Part shown: in pieces, positions 8,056-14,303 of the stretch
Numbering within the stretch: the stretch's first letter is position 1
How the letters are laid out: every line of letters starts with the position of its first letter
Source: Betaproteobacteria bacterium
GTDB lineage: Bacteria; Pseudomonadota; Gammaproteobacteria; Burkholderiales; Usitatibacteraceae
Direction: 5' to 3'
Assembly (NCBI GenBank): GCA_025362705.1
Contig: JANYFH010000026.1
Coordinates: 1-14,303, forward strand
Length of the DNA stretch: 14,303 nt
Program-made: the position numbers and the translations under genes
Notes under the pieces: model-generated
Database searches by the model: none
The model's input: the letters and a program-made list of their open reading frames with translations, nothing else
What the model was told of the DNA's origin: nothing

Positions 8056-8793
8056 ATGAAAAGTTTTGATGAAGCTGATGACCCACGTCGCCGTGTGTTG
8101 ATTCAAGCGCTTGCAGCAGGCGTATTCTCTACCGGTCTGCCGGAGGCAAACGCACAGGGATTTAGTATTTTTGGCAGCAAGCCAGCAAAGCTGCCACCAA
8201 AACAATCGATCTACCGTATCTCGGGCGAGGCGACAGTCAACGATCAAAAAGCCACCTTGAGTACGATTGTGTCACCCGGCGACACGGTACAGACAGCCAA
8301 AGGCAGCGAGATCATTTTTGTTGTGAACAGCAATTCCATGATCTTGCGCGGTGGCAGCAAGCTCACCATCGAAAGCGAGAAAAAGGCAGATACATCGCTC
8401 ATTATCAGCGGCCTCAGATTGCTAACCGGCGCATTGCTTTCGGTTTCACGCAACACGCCAATGCGGGTTCGTACACCAAACGCAACTGTCGGGATCCGTG
8501 GTACCGGCTTCTACATGGAGTCGGAACCTGATCGAACCTACTTTTGCACGTGCTACGGCATCACGGAAATTGCATCTAACGCAGATCCCGAGAGCAAGGA
8601 GACGATCATGGCCAAGCAGCATGATCGACCGGTCTATATCGTGAGCGATGGCGCCAAAGGAAAGAATATCCGCAACGCGCCATTCATTAACCATACCGAT
8701 CAGGAACTGGCGTTGGTCGAAACGCTGGTCGGACGCGAGCCTGCTTTCGTATTCTCGAAAGAGGCCTACACGGCCCCTAGACGCAATTACTAG
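8056..8793 (+). CDS. Exported FecR-domain protein
   Basis: A protein of 245 residues from ATG 8056 (253 if ATG 8032 is used). The N-terminus has arginines before a hydrophobic stretch (PRRRVLIQALAAGVF) and a probable cleavage site after ANA, so it is probably exported, perhaps by the Tat route because of the paired arginines. The mature part carries a FecR-like domain: SPGDTVQTAKGSEIIFVVN, a LRGGSKLTIE strand, then LLTGALLSVSR and the typical RTPNATVGIRGTGFYME. In this family the domain is a periplasmic beta-structure, found in iron-signalling anti-sigma factors but also in many stand-alone exported proteins. No transmembrane anchor or sigma-factor gene is adjacent, so a signalling role is not supported. 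Two cysteines lie close together in YFCTCYG. The gene converges on the cytochrome lipoprotein gene with 40 bases between stops and stands alone after the terminator at 7825-7883. Function unknown. Confidence 0.8.
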   Translation: MKSFDEADDPRRRVLIQALAAGVFSTGLPEANAQGFSIFGSKPAKLPPKQSIYRISGEATVNDQKATLSTIVSPGDTVQTAKGSEIIFVVNSNSMILRGGSKLTIESEKKADTSLIISGLRLLTGALLSVSRNTPMRVRTPNATVGIRGTGFYMESEPDRTYFCTCYGITEIASNADPESKETIMAKQHDRPVYIVSDGAKGKNIRNAPFINHTDQELALVETLVGREPAFVFSKEAYTAPRRNY

Positions 8794-8800
8794 ATTTTTC

Positions 8801-8822
8801 CCGGCAGCTGAAGCGCTGCCGG
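8801..8822. repeat. Perfect 8-bp inverted repeat between convergent genes
   Basis: CCGGCAGC (8801-8808) and GCTGCCGG (8815-8822) form an eight-pair GC-rich stem with a six-base loop. It sits between the stop of the FecR-domain gene and the stop of the convergent cytochrome gene. No T-run follows on either strand: the T5 at 8795-8799 precedes the stem on + and would be A5 after it on -. It may still act as a weak bidirectional terminator or a 3'-end stabiliser. Confidence 0.5.
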
Positions 8823-8833
8823 AACGCAATCGC

Positions 8834-10789
8834 TTATTGCGGTGCGCCGTTCAGAATCCAGTTCAGGAACAAGTCGTAGTTTGCGCGACCGGGCTGTCCG
8901 GGCGCCTGGCTATTATCGAAACCAGGGCGCAACTGGCCGTTGTGGTGATGTCCGGACGGTTTGCGGAGAAGCGCGCTCGCGACCAAATCGGTGAAATTGA
9001 TGCGCCCCCGCACTTCCGTGTAAAACCAAAGGTCATCAGTCGCGTCGCCGACAATGCCATCTCCGTTACGGTCAGTGTCCGCATAAAAAAGCGGCGGCCT
9101 GACGCCGGCGCCGCCAGGCGTGTGGCAACCAGCGTTAGTGCATCCTGCGTTTGTGGATTGCAATACCGCCTTGATGTCGGCGAAGCGAATGGCTGACGGC
9201 GCAATCGGAAGTGTGCTATCGACCACAATCGTAAGTTGCGCAGGCGCACCCTGCGTGGTTCCGTTGCTCGCAACAAGCTGTACGACGTAGGTTCCATCTG
9301 TGCTGGTCGTGAATGTCGCTTGCGCCGTATTTTGGTTCGTGAGGGTTGCTCCCGCAGGACCTGACACCATCGTCCACGCATAGCTGTTGGCGTACAAACT
9401 GCCCGTGGCCGAAAGCGTTGTGGCACCCGGTTTCACAACGCGATCAGGCCCCGGATCACTGATTGGGCGCCCGGGTTTTAGCACTGCACCGCTATTGTCA
9501 CGTACTGTAAACCCCCTGCCTTGAAGAAAATTGGCAAGAATTTCCGGCCGACTCGATGCATAAAACGCTTCCGAGACCAGTTTGGCAAGGGGCATATTGC
9601 CGCGATCAACAATGTGGGCCTTGATGCGATCGGCATGGCTCAGGAATTTCTCATATGACTCGAAATCAAGGTCTGACTGATTACCCGTTCCACGCAGGTT
9701 ATGACAGGCCCGACACGAAGTCGCGACGACTTCTTTGTAAAGCGTTGACTGGCCGGCGACCAACCACGAATTGGGTACGTAGGTGTCATTAAAAACCGCA
9801 TTTGGCAGGCCATCGCCGCCATACGCATTCTTGACCTGGGCGGCGGCGGTACCCTGCCACTCATTGATACTGGCTGTCGGCCGACAGGCGTCTTCCGGGA
9901 ACGTTGAAGGCACCGCGATCGGATAGGTACAAAGCACCATCTTATTGATGGTTTTCATCTTGGCTTCTTGCTCGGCTCTCGAAAATCCCGTCACAGTCGA
10001 ATAATCGAAGGCATCCGGCTCGAGCAAATGCATCCTTGCGGTTACATCACCACGTGTCGCAGAAACCGAATTCTGAACCAGGTTAAAGAGGCGTTTCCCA
10101 GTTGCGTCTGGAGGCGTGAGCGCGTCACCGCGTCCACCGTGACAGGAGATACATGGACCGGGCATCGCCTTTTCACCACGACCATCCATGTTAATCGTCA
10201 AACGTCTGGCGCCCGTTCCGGGATCGAATGTGTAGAACTTTGCAAAATTCGCTCCCCCATTGGGTCCCGGGGTCACTTCAATTGCGTTCGTCCCTTTGTG
10301 CGAGCGTGGGTCCTTTACAACGGCAGCGTCGAGGTTAACGCGGCTATATGTATAGCCCGCCGCTGCCTCCACAAAATAATTTTCCACGTTGGCGACAACC
10401 GTACCGTTGGGATTTTGACGAAAGGTCAGATTTCGACCGTAACCAAGATCGCGCACATCCCCGACAACGACATTAACCTCGGTTCCGGTACCGCTGCCAA
10501 ATCCATTTGCGGCCTTCCATTTGTCGAGGGTATCTTTCTGATTAGTAGGGTCAACGGCCGCGTAATAGGCCTCAGCCCAAACGGTTGAGGTTGTTTGGTA
10601 CGTCCCGTCAGCTTGCACTTGCGGGTTGGGGAACGTCAAAAACCGGTTTGGCGTGGCGTCGGTGATAACAATCTGCGGTGGGGCGGCGGGTGCAACATCA
10701 CCAGAACTACCGCCACCGCCGCCGCAGGCGTTAAGCAGAAGCGAAATGACAATGAAGAGGAAGTAGGCAACTGAACGTTGGTAGCGCAC
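8834..10789 (-). CDS. Multiheme cytochrome c lipoprotein with PKD-like domain
   Basis: A 651-residue lipoprotein predicted in the outer membrane or periplasm. A hydrophobic signal ends in the lipobox LLNAC with Cys22, followed by a glycine/serine linker. Three heme c attachment motifs are visible: CISCH (213-217), CRACH (359-363) and CTNAGCH (550-556), the last with four residues between the cysteines, a spacing seen in this type of cytochrome domain. Between the second and third lies a beta-sandwich resembling a PKD domain (about 443-525; DPGPDRVVKPG, SYAWTMVSGPAG, GTYVVQLVASN). After the third heme come an acidic EF-hand-like loop (DTDRNGDGIVGD) and SALLRKPSGHHHNG with a C-terminal LNWILNGAP, typical of surface cytochrome modules. 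Its GTG start lies 11 bases after the surface-protein gene, with AGGA at 10797-10800. Electron-transfer or redox-enzyme role is inferred; substrate unknown. Confidence 0.82.
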   Translation of the reverse strand: MRYQRSVAYFLFIVISLLLNACGGGGGSSGDVAPAAPPQIVITDATPNRFLTFPNPQVQADGTYQTTSTVWAEAYYAAVDPTNQKDTLDKWKAANGFGSGTGTEVNVVVGDVRDLGYGRNLTFRQNPNGTVVANVENYFVEAAAGYTYSRVNLDAAVVKDPRSHKGTNAIEVTPGPNGGANFAKFYTFDPGTGARRLTINMDGRGEKAMPGPCISCHGGRGDALTPPDATGKRLFNLVQNSVSATRGDVTARMHLLEPDAFDYSTVTGFSRAEQEAKMKTINKMVLCTYPIAVPSTFPEDACRPTASINEWQGTAAAQVKNAYGGDGLPNAVFNDTYVPNSWLVAGQSTLYKEVVATSCRACHNLRGTGNQSDLDFESYEKFLSHADRIKAHIVDRGNMPLAKLVSEAFYASSRPEILANFLQGRGFTVRDNSGAVLKPGRPISDPGPDRVVKPGATTLSATGSLYANSYAWTMVSGPAGATLTNQNTAQATFTTSTDGTYVVQLVASNGTTQGAPAQLTIVVDSTLPIAPSAIRFADIKAVLQSTNAGCTNAGCHTPGGAGVRPPLFYADTDRNGDGIVGDATDDLWFYTEVRGRINFTDLVASALLRKPSGHHHNGQLRPGFDNSQAPGQPGRANYDLFLNWILNGAPQ

Positions 10790-10796
10790 GATCGAA

Positions 10797-10800
10797 TCCT
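10797..10800 (-). promoter_or_regulatory. Ribosome-binding site of the cytochrome gene
   Basis: On the - strand AGGA lies seven bases before GTG 10789 and directly follows the TAA of the preceding surface-protein gene. This fixes the GTG as start and shows the two genes can be translated from one transcript. Confidence 0.7.
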
Positions 10801-13716
10801 TTAAAAACGAACCAGGTAAACGATTGAATATTGGTCAGCGATATAGCTTGACGGCGATGTCGCAAACGCGGGCCTGAATCCCGGTGTCGATTGGGCACGT
10901 CTCCAGGAAAGGTCGAGCGAGTGACGCGCTCCCAGACCAATATTGTAGCCAACGGTGCCAAGCACGGTTCTGCCATAAAAGCGATAGCTGAAGAATTGAC
11001 CGCCTGGGTACGCATCGTCCTGAACAAATACTTCCGCAACCTCGATGTTTTCGAGTGAAGGCAGTCCGGTCGATACAACCTGCCCACGACGGTACTCGCC
11101 ACTAATATAGATTGTTTCAGTAGAACTCAGGGTGTAGTCAACGTTGGCACGTGCCGCATTGAAGCGGTTATTGAACACCGAGCTCTTGCCATAACGCTCA
11201 TTGTGGGACAGGGCACCGAATAAATCGATGCGATCCGTGATCGGCTTACGAACTGAAACGCCCGCCGAATAACGATAACCGTTGCGTAGTACCGATTGAT
11301 AGTGCTCAGCCGAAGACTGCACGAACACCGCAAACGTCGGCGCGTCAAATTCAGCGGAACCACGATAGACGACCTCGCCCTGAACGCCTGCGATTGCGCG
11401 GCTGAGCTTGTAATAGTTATCAAACTTCTCGCCACCGAAAGAACCCGTCACGGTCGCACGGATATTTTCGTTGATCGGGAAAATCTTGCTCTTGCTTGCG
11501 TTCACGCTATAGATACGGTCAGCCAGCTTTTCGCCCGACAACTTCCCACGCGTCACATTACTATCGAACATGAAGCCGGCGTCCACCTGAATATCGACCG
11601 GTTTTTTCGGTGAGATCGCCGCCGCGATCAGTGAATACGGCGAATCCTTGCTGTCAAGATCCTTGGTGATCGTGAATTTGATACCCTGACTCGAATCCTT
11701 CGAGAACGAAGTTGAACGCTCAAGCTGGTAATCAACGCCCAGTGACCATCCACCACGATAGCTGAAGTCGCTACCAATACCGAGCACCAGTGTGTTCTTG
11801 GAGAGCGCGCCGGAAGTTACATCGAATCGACCGCCAATCGAATCCGCATAGCCAATTGAAGTCTGGCGCTCGCCTTGAAACTCATGCCGGTATTCGGCAC
11901 GCAGGCGCGGCGACGCGTAGCCGAAACTGGTCGTATGAACTGATTCAGCGCGAATCCCCAGCACTGCCTGCGTCGATGGTGTGGTTTGCTGGAAATAGGT
12001 CAGTGCATATAGGCCGGCACCTGACTCTGTTCCCTGATTGAGACGATCCGATGAATAATCCAGCCGTACATACGGCGACAGAAGAACGCCATTGTCGCGA
12101 TATTCCATGCCACCTGCGAGCGATGCAAATAATTGTCTGCCTTTGCGATCGCCGCGCGCGATATCGGCAATCGGCGTGACATAGCGTTGAGTTTTGAAAT
12201 CGAGTGAACCAACCCCGATGAGGCCATCTATGAACGTCATACCGCTCGGTTGATAGCTGCCGTAGGCAACACCTGAGTACGCACGCGCATGACTGTACGA
12301 GCCGTCGCTGCCGATATCCGTTCTGTCGCGCGCAAAACCCAAGCCCGCGCCGAGCACCAATTGCTCCCCAAACCTGCGATCGACGCCCATGCTGACGCCG
12401 TTGGTGGTGAAATCCAGCCCCGTGCGGCTACCGGTCGAGGTTCGTGTTCCAAAGTTCGCCGATCCTGCAAGCCAGAGAGTCGGTAGACCAGCCATACTTC
12501 CTGTCGCACTGGTTCCTGCAGTCGGCCCCGCAAGGCTGGCGAGATTGATTGATCCAGATGTGAACAACGAGACCGCGTCACTCAGAAATGGGATCGGTTT
12601 CTGCCCGGTTGTCGCGGACTCCGGCGTCACCGGGGCGGTCGCATAGGATGAGTTCAGATAATTGTTCTCTTTCGCGATTACCTTGCCTTCAGCACGCAGA
12701 TTGTCCGCATTCTTTGGCGGCACTTTCGCGGCGACGCTGGTACGGCCATCTTCCGGGTTGCTCGCAGACGATGATGCTGCAATATCTGCGCGATGCAGGG
12801 ATTCCATTCGACTCTGGAAATTCAATATCTGCGCCTTCGAAAAACGTTTCGCAGCGTCAATCTGGGCGGCGATCAAACCGCTAACCGTTGCGTCTTTTGT
12901 CGGATCGGGGCGACCCACAATTGTCACCGTCACAATCGCTACGGGCGAGGTACCTGCATTACCGAATACGGCGTAAGAAAAACTATCGCCGCCAAAATAG
13001 TCGTGTATCGGCGTGAAAGTCAGCTTGGTACCATTCACCGTTGCGGTGCCGTGCTTGGGTTCTACAGGAACGACAATGCCGGTCACACCCGAGCCGGTAA
13101 TAAATGGTGCCAGATCCATCGTGGTGGAGGTGTTCAACGGGACGATCATTTTGAATGCGCCCGCTACCGGTGCCTGCGTACTGACAGTGATGCTGACTGT
13201 CGCGGGTGAGGACGTACCACCGGGACCCGTGACCGCGTACGTGAAGCTGTCAGCGCCAAAATATCCGACAGTCGGTGTGTACGTGACGACGTTCCCTGCC
13301 ACCGTAGTCGTCCCGTGCGCAGTCGCGGTCACGATCGCGATACTTGACGACAAGCCGGTAATTTGTGCAGTGAGATTGATTGGAACCGTGGTGTTAAACA
13401 ACACCGTGATTGCGCTATCCGCCACAGTCGGTGGCGGAGGTGCCACTATGGTGAGGGTCACGGTCGCTGGTGCTGATATCCCCCCCGGGCCAGTCGCAGC
13501 ATATGTAAACGTATCACTGCCGAAATACGTCGCTTTAGGTGCGTAAGTGATGACATTCCCTACTACGGACACGATGGTACCATTGGCAGGAGGTGTAACA
13601 ACGGCGATGCTGTTAAAAAATCCCGAAATCTGTGGCGTGAGATCGATTGCGATCGGTACATTGAACACGACCGACACTGCTCTGTTTAACACCGTTGGAG
13701 CGGCCGCACTCGTCAC
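10801..13716 (-). CDS. Surface protein, C-terminal part: Ig-like repeats, autotransporter beta-domain and second beta-rich domain (downstream of frameshift)
   Basis: The larger piece (971 codons from the arbitrary GTG at 13716) of a surface protein whose beginning is in another frame. Residues 6-91, 96-178 and 182-267 are three Ig-like repeats (GNVVTYTP, YFGADSFTYAVTGPGG pattern), the third more degenerate. A helical, charged linker follows (about 270-350), then a low-complexity stretch to about 405. From about 411 (LPTLWLAGSANFG) to 685 is an autotransporter-type beta-barrel: alternating strands with MGVDRRFGEQLVLGAGLGFA, SPYVRLDYS and VLGIRAES. From about 706 (VDIQVDAGFMFDSNV) to the end is a second beta-strand-rich region ending in YLVRF, a terminal Phe as used by outer-membrane insertion signals. 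Role: probably adhesin-like display at the cell surface. The upstream segment joins by domain continuity; the real start is outside the window. The cytochrome lipoprotein gene follows after 11 bases. Confidence 0.8.
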   Translation of the reverse strand: MTSAAAPTVLNRAVSVVFNVPIAIDLTPQISGFFNSIAVVTPPANGTIVSVVGNVITYAPKATYFGSDTFTYAATGPGGISAPATVTLTIVAPPPPTVADSAITVLFNTTVPINLTAQITGLSSSIAIVTATAHGTTTVAGNVVTYTPTVGYFGADSFTYAVTGPGGTSSPATVSITVSTQAPVAGAFKMIVPLNTSTTMDLAPFITGSGVTGIVVPVEPKHGTATVNGTKLTFTPIHDYFGGDSFSYAVFGNAGTSPVAIVTVTIVGRPDPTKDATVSGLIAAQIDAAKRFSKAQILNFQSRMESLHRADIAASSSASNPEDGRTSVAAKVPPKNADNLRAEGKVIAKENNYLNSSYATAPVTPESATTGQKPIPFLSDAVSLFTSGSINLASLAGPTAGTSATGSMAGLPTLWLAGSANFGTRTSTGSRTGLDFTTNGVSMGVDRRFGEQLVLGAGLGFARDRTDIGSDGSYSHARAYSGVAYGSYQPSGMTFIDGLIGVGSLDFKTQRYVTPIADIARGDRKGRQLFASLAGGMEYRDNGVLLSPYVRLDYSSDRLNQGTESGAGLYALTYFQQTTPSTQAVLGIRAESVHTTSFGYASPRLRAEYRHEFQGERQTSIGYADSIGGRFDVTSGALSKNTLVLGIGSDFSYRGGWSLGVDYQLERSTSFSKDSSQGIKFTITKDLDSKDSPYSLIAAAISPKKPVDIQVDAGFMFDSNVTRGKLSGEKLADRIYSVNASKSKIFPINENIRATVTGSFGGEKFDNYYKLSRAIAGVQGEVVYRGSAEFDAPTFAVFVQSSAEHYQSVLRNGYRYSAGVSVRKPITDRIDLFGALSHNERYGKSSVFNNRFNAARANVDYTLSSTETIYISGEYRRGQVVSTGLPSLENIEVAEVFVQDDAYPGGQFFSYRFYGRTVLGTVGYNIGLGARHSLDLSWRRAQSTPGFRPAFATSPSSYIADQYSIVYLVRF
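12916..13173 (-). repeat. Ig-like repeat 5 (degenerate)
   Basis: The last and most diverged copy, residues 182-267 of the downstream piece. It keeps GTATVNGTKLTFTP and YFGGDSFSYAVFG but has lost the terminal TGPGG motif. It is offset from the preceding copy by 258 bases, shorter than the others. Confidence 0.7.
13183..13431 (-). repeat. Ig-like repeat 4
   Basis: Residues 96-178 of the downstream piece: PTVADSAITVLF, INLTAQITGLSSSIAIVT, GNVVTYTP, YFGADSFTYAVTGPGG. Close to copies 2 and 3 in protein sequence but clearly diverged at DNA level, so this is not a recent duplication. Confidence 0.75.
13444..13701 (-). repeat. Ig-like repeat 3
   Basis: First copy after the frame break: PTVLNRAVSVVFN, IDLTPQISGFFNSIAVVTPP, GNVITYAP, YFGSDTFTYAATGPGG. 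Its start lies 269 bases from copy 2 and 270 bases from copy 4. The odd value, not divisible by three, is what locates the lost base. Confidence 0.75.
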
Positions 13717-14303
13717 ATGATCGAGACCGTCGCGGTAGTTGCTGATGGCCCACCGGGACCGGTTGCACGGTAGGTGAAACTATCGGGGCCAGTGTATCCG
13801 CTGGCAGGCAGATAGGTGACGACATTCCCAACCGTTGAAACGATGCTTCCGTGCGTGGGCAGCGTTACGACCGTGATGCTCGTCGAAACCCCGGTGATTT
13901 GCGCTGTAAGATCAATAGCGGTCGCCGTGGAGAACGCTACCGACACGGCTCGGGGAGCAACGGTTGGCGCCGGGGGAAGGACGGAGATATTCACAGGTGC
14001 AGAGGACAGAGATGTACCGCCCGGACCGGTTGCCGTGTACGTAAAACTTACCGTACCGGAAAACCCGGCTGCAGGCGTGTATGTGACGGTGTATCCAACA
14101 ATATTCGCGGTTCCGCTCGCCGGCGGCGTGGCAATGGCGATACTGGTCGAAACACCGGCAACCTGCGCAGTCAGGTTGATGGCCACGGCGGTATTGAATG
14201 GCGTCGTGGTTGTCGCCGGTGCTGTTACCACCGGAACTGCCGGAAGCACATTAATACTCACCAGTGCAGGCGGCGCCGATATGGTCCCGCCCGGCCCCTG
14301 TGC
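13713..14303 (-). CDS. Surface protein, upstream part: Ig-like repeats (frameshifted, 5' end outside window)
   Basis: The N-terminal-side piece of the same surface protein, open to the right edge. The GTG at 14261 is not a true start: the 14 codons beyond it continue the repeat pattern (GPGGTISAPPALVSIN), so at least one more repeat lies outside. Two full Ig-like repeats are visible (14237-13980 and 13970-13719), each ending in TATGPGG or RATGPGG. The frame ends in TVSIM and TGA at 13713-13715, exactly where other repeats continue with VSITV or VSINV. The next frame starts with V-T-S-A-A-A-P-T-V, which fits directly on. Restoring one base would give TVSI(x)VTSAAAPTV. Either a true frameshift mutation or a sequencing error explains this; the four-base overlap GTGA is probably fortuitous. 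No signal peptide is visible because the start is missing. Confidence 0.75.
   Translation of the reverse strand, partial: AQGPGGTISAPPALVSINVLPAVPVVTAPATTTTPFNTAVAINLTAQVAGVSTSIAIATPPASGTANIVGYTVTYTPAAGFSGTVSFTYTATGPGGTSLSSAPVNISVLPPAPTVAPRAVSVAFSTATAIDLTAQITGVSTSITVVTLPTHGSIVSTVGNVVTYLPASGYTGPDSFTYRATGPGGPSATTATVSIM
13719..13970 (-). repeat. Ig-like repeat 2
   Basis: Last copy before the frame break: PTVAPRAVSVAF, IDLTAQITGVSTSITVVTLP, GNVVTYLP, YTGPDSFTYRATGPGG, then ATTATVSI and the premature TGA. Confidence 0.75.
13980..14237 (-). repeat. Ig-like repeat 1 (first full copy in window)
   Basis: VPVVTAPATTTTPFN, INLTAQVAGVSTSIAIATPP, GYTVTYTP, FSGTVSFTYTATGPGG. It is offset from copy 2 by 267 bases. 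The tail of a further copy is visible at 14262-14303 (GPGGTISAP). Confidence 0.75.

Noticed and set aside
8648..9196. Open frame of 182 codons on + spanning the FecR-domain and cytochrome gene ends
   Set aside because: It overlaps two well-supported genes in other frames and has low-complexity basic composition without a domain.
9968..10588. Long open frame of 206 codons on the + strand within the cytochrome gene
   Set aside because: It is antisense to a gene with a clear lipobox and heme motifs, contains no recognisable domain, and has no convincing ribosome-binding site.
13013..13546. Open frame of 177 codons on the + strand inside the Ig-like repeats, with a regular valine-rich pattern
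   Set aside because: Its periodicity is the mirror of the repeats on the - strand, which have a recognised fold. It is a shadow of the repeat structure.
13713..13716. GTGA overlap as genuine translational coupling of two separate genes
   Set aside because: The GTG falls in the linker of a continuous repeat series, no signal peptide follows it, and the repeat spacing is restored by a single base, so one frameshifted gene is the better reading.

Overview
The window looks like a proteobacterial chromosome, most likely a betaproteobacterium. The base composition is moderately high GC, and the gene families (GntR/FCD regulator, PhnY-type aldehyde dehydrogenase, DMT exporter, GcvT-fused flavoprotein, autotransporter barrel, lipoprotein cytochrome) fit a Gram-negative host. 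The taxon is an inference, because no rRNA or marker gene is present. There are nine gene-sized units, two of which are halves of one apparently frameshifted gene.

Left part (1-7797, all on +): six tightly packed co-directional genes. They are the end of a GntR-family regulator with an FCD domain, a phosphonoacetaldehyde dehydrogenase (phnY-type aldehyde dehydrogenase), a Na/Pi-cotransporter-family protein with a PhoU-like tail, a small HD-domain oxygenase of the PhnZ/TmpB type, an EamA/DMT transporter, and an 803-residue dimethylglycine/sarcosine dehydrogenase-like flavoprotein with a GcvT folate domain. Gaps are about 6-60 bases, so this is probably one operon, closed by a hairpin plus T-tract at 7825-7883. 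Read together it is a catabolic unit for (possibly N-methylated) aminoethylphosphonates. The HD oxygenase would split the C-P bond of a 1-hydroxy-2-aminoethylphosphonate to give a glycine-type amino acid and phosphate. The flavoprotein would remove N-methyl groups onto tetrahydrofolate. The aldehyde dehydrogenase would handle the phosphonoacetaldehyde branch. The Na/Pi protein would manage the released phosphate. The hydroxylase and aminotransferase partners are not in the window and may lie upstream.

Right part (about 8030-14303): a + strand gene for a small exported FecR-domain protein faces two - strand genes. The downstream one encodes a 651-residue lipoprotein with three heme-binding motifs and a PKD-like domain. 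The upstream one, 11 bases away, encodes a large surface protein with at least five Ig-like repeats of about 85 residues, a helical linker, an autotransporter-type beta-domain and a second beta-rich domain ending in Phe. This gene is interrupted near 13715 by what looks like a one-base deletion, and its 5' end lies beyond the right edge of the window.

No tRNA, rRNA, CRISPR array, insertion sequence or phage gene was seen. The most interesting points are the hybrid phosphonate/N-demethylation operon and the double-barrel autotransporter paired with a multiheme lipoprotein.
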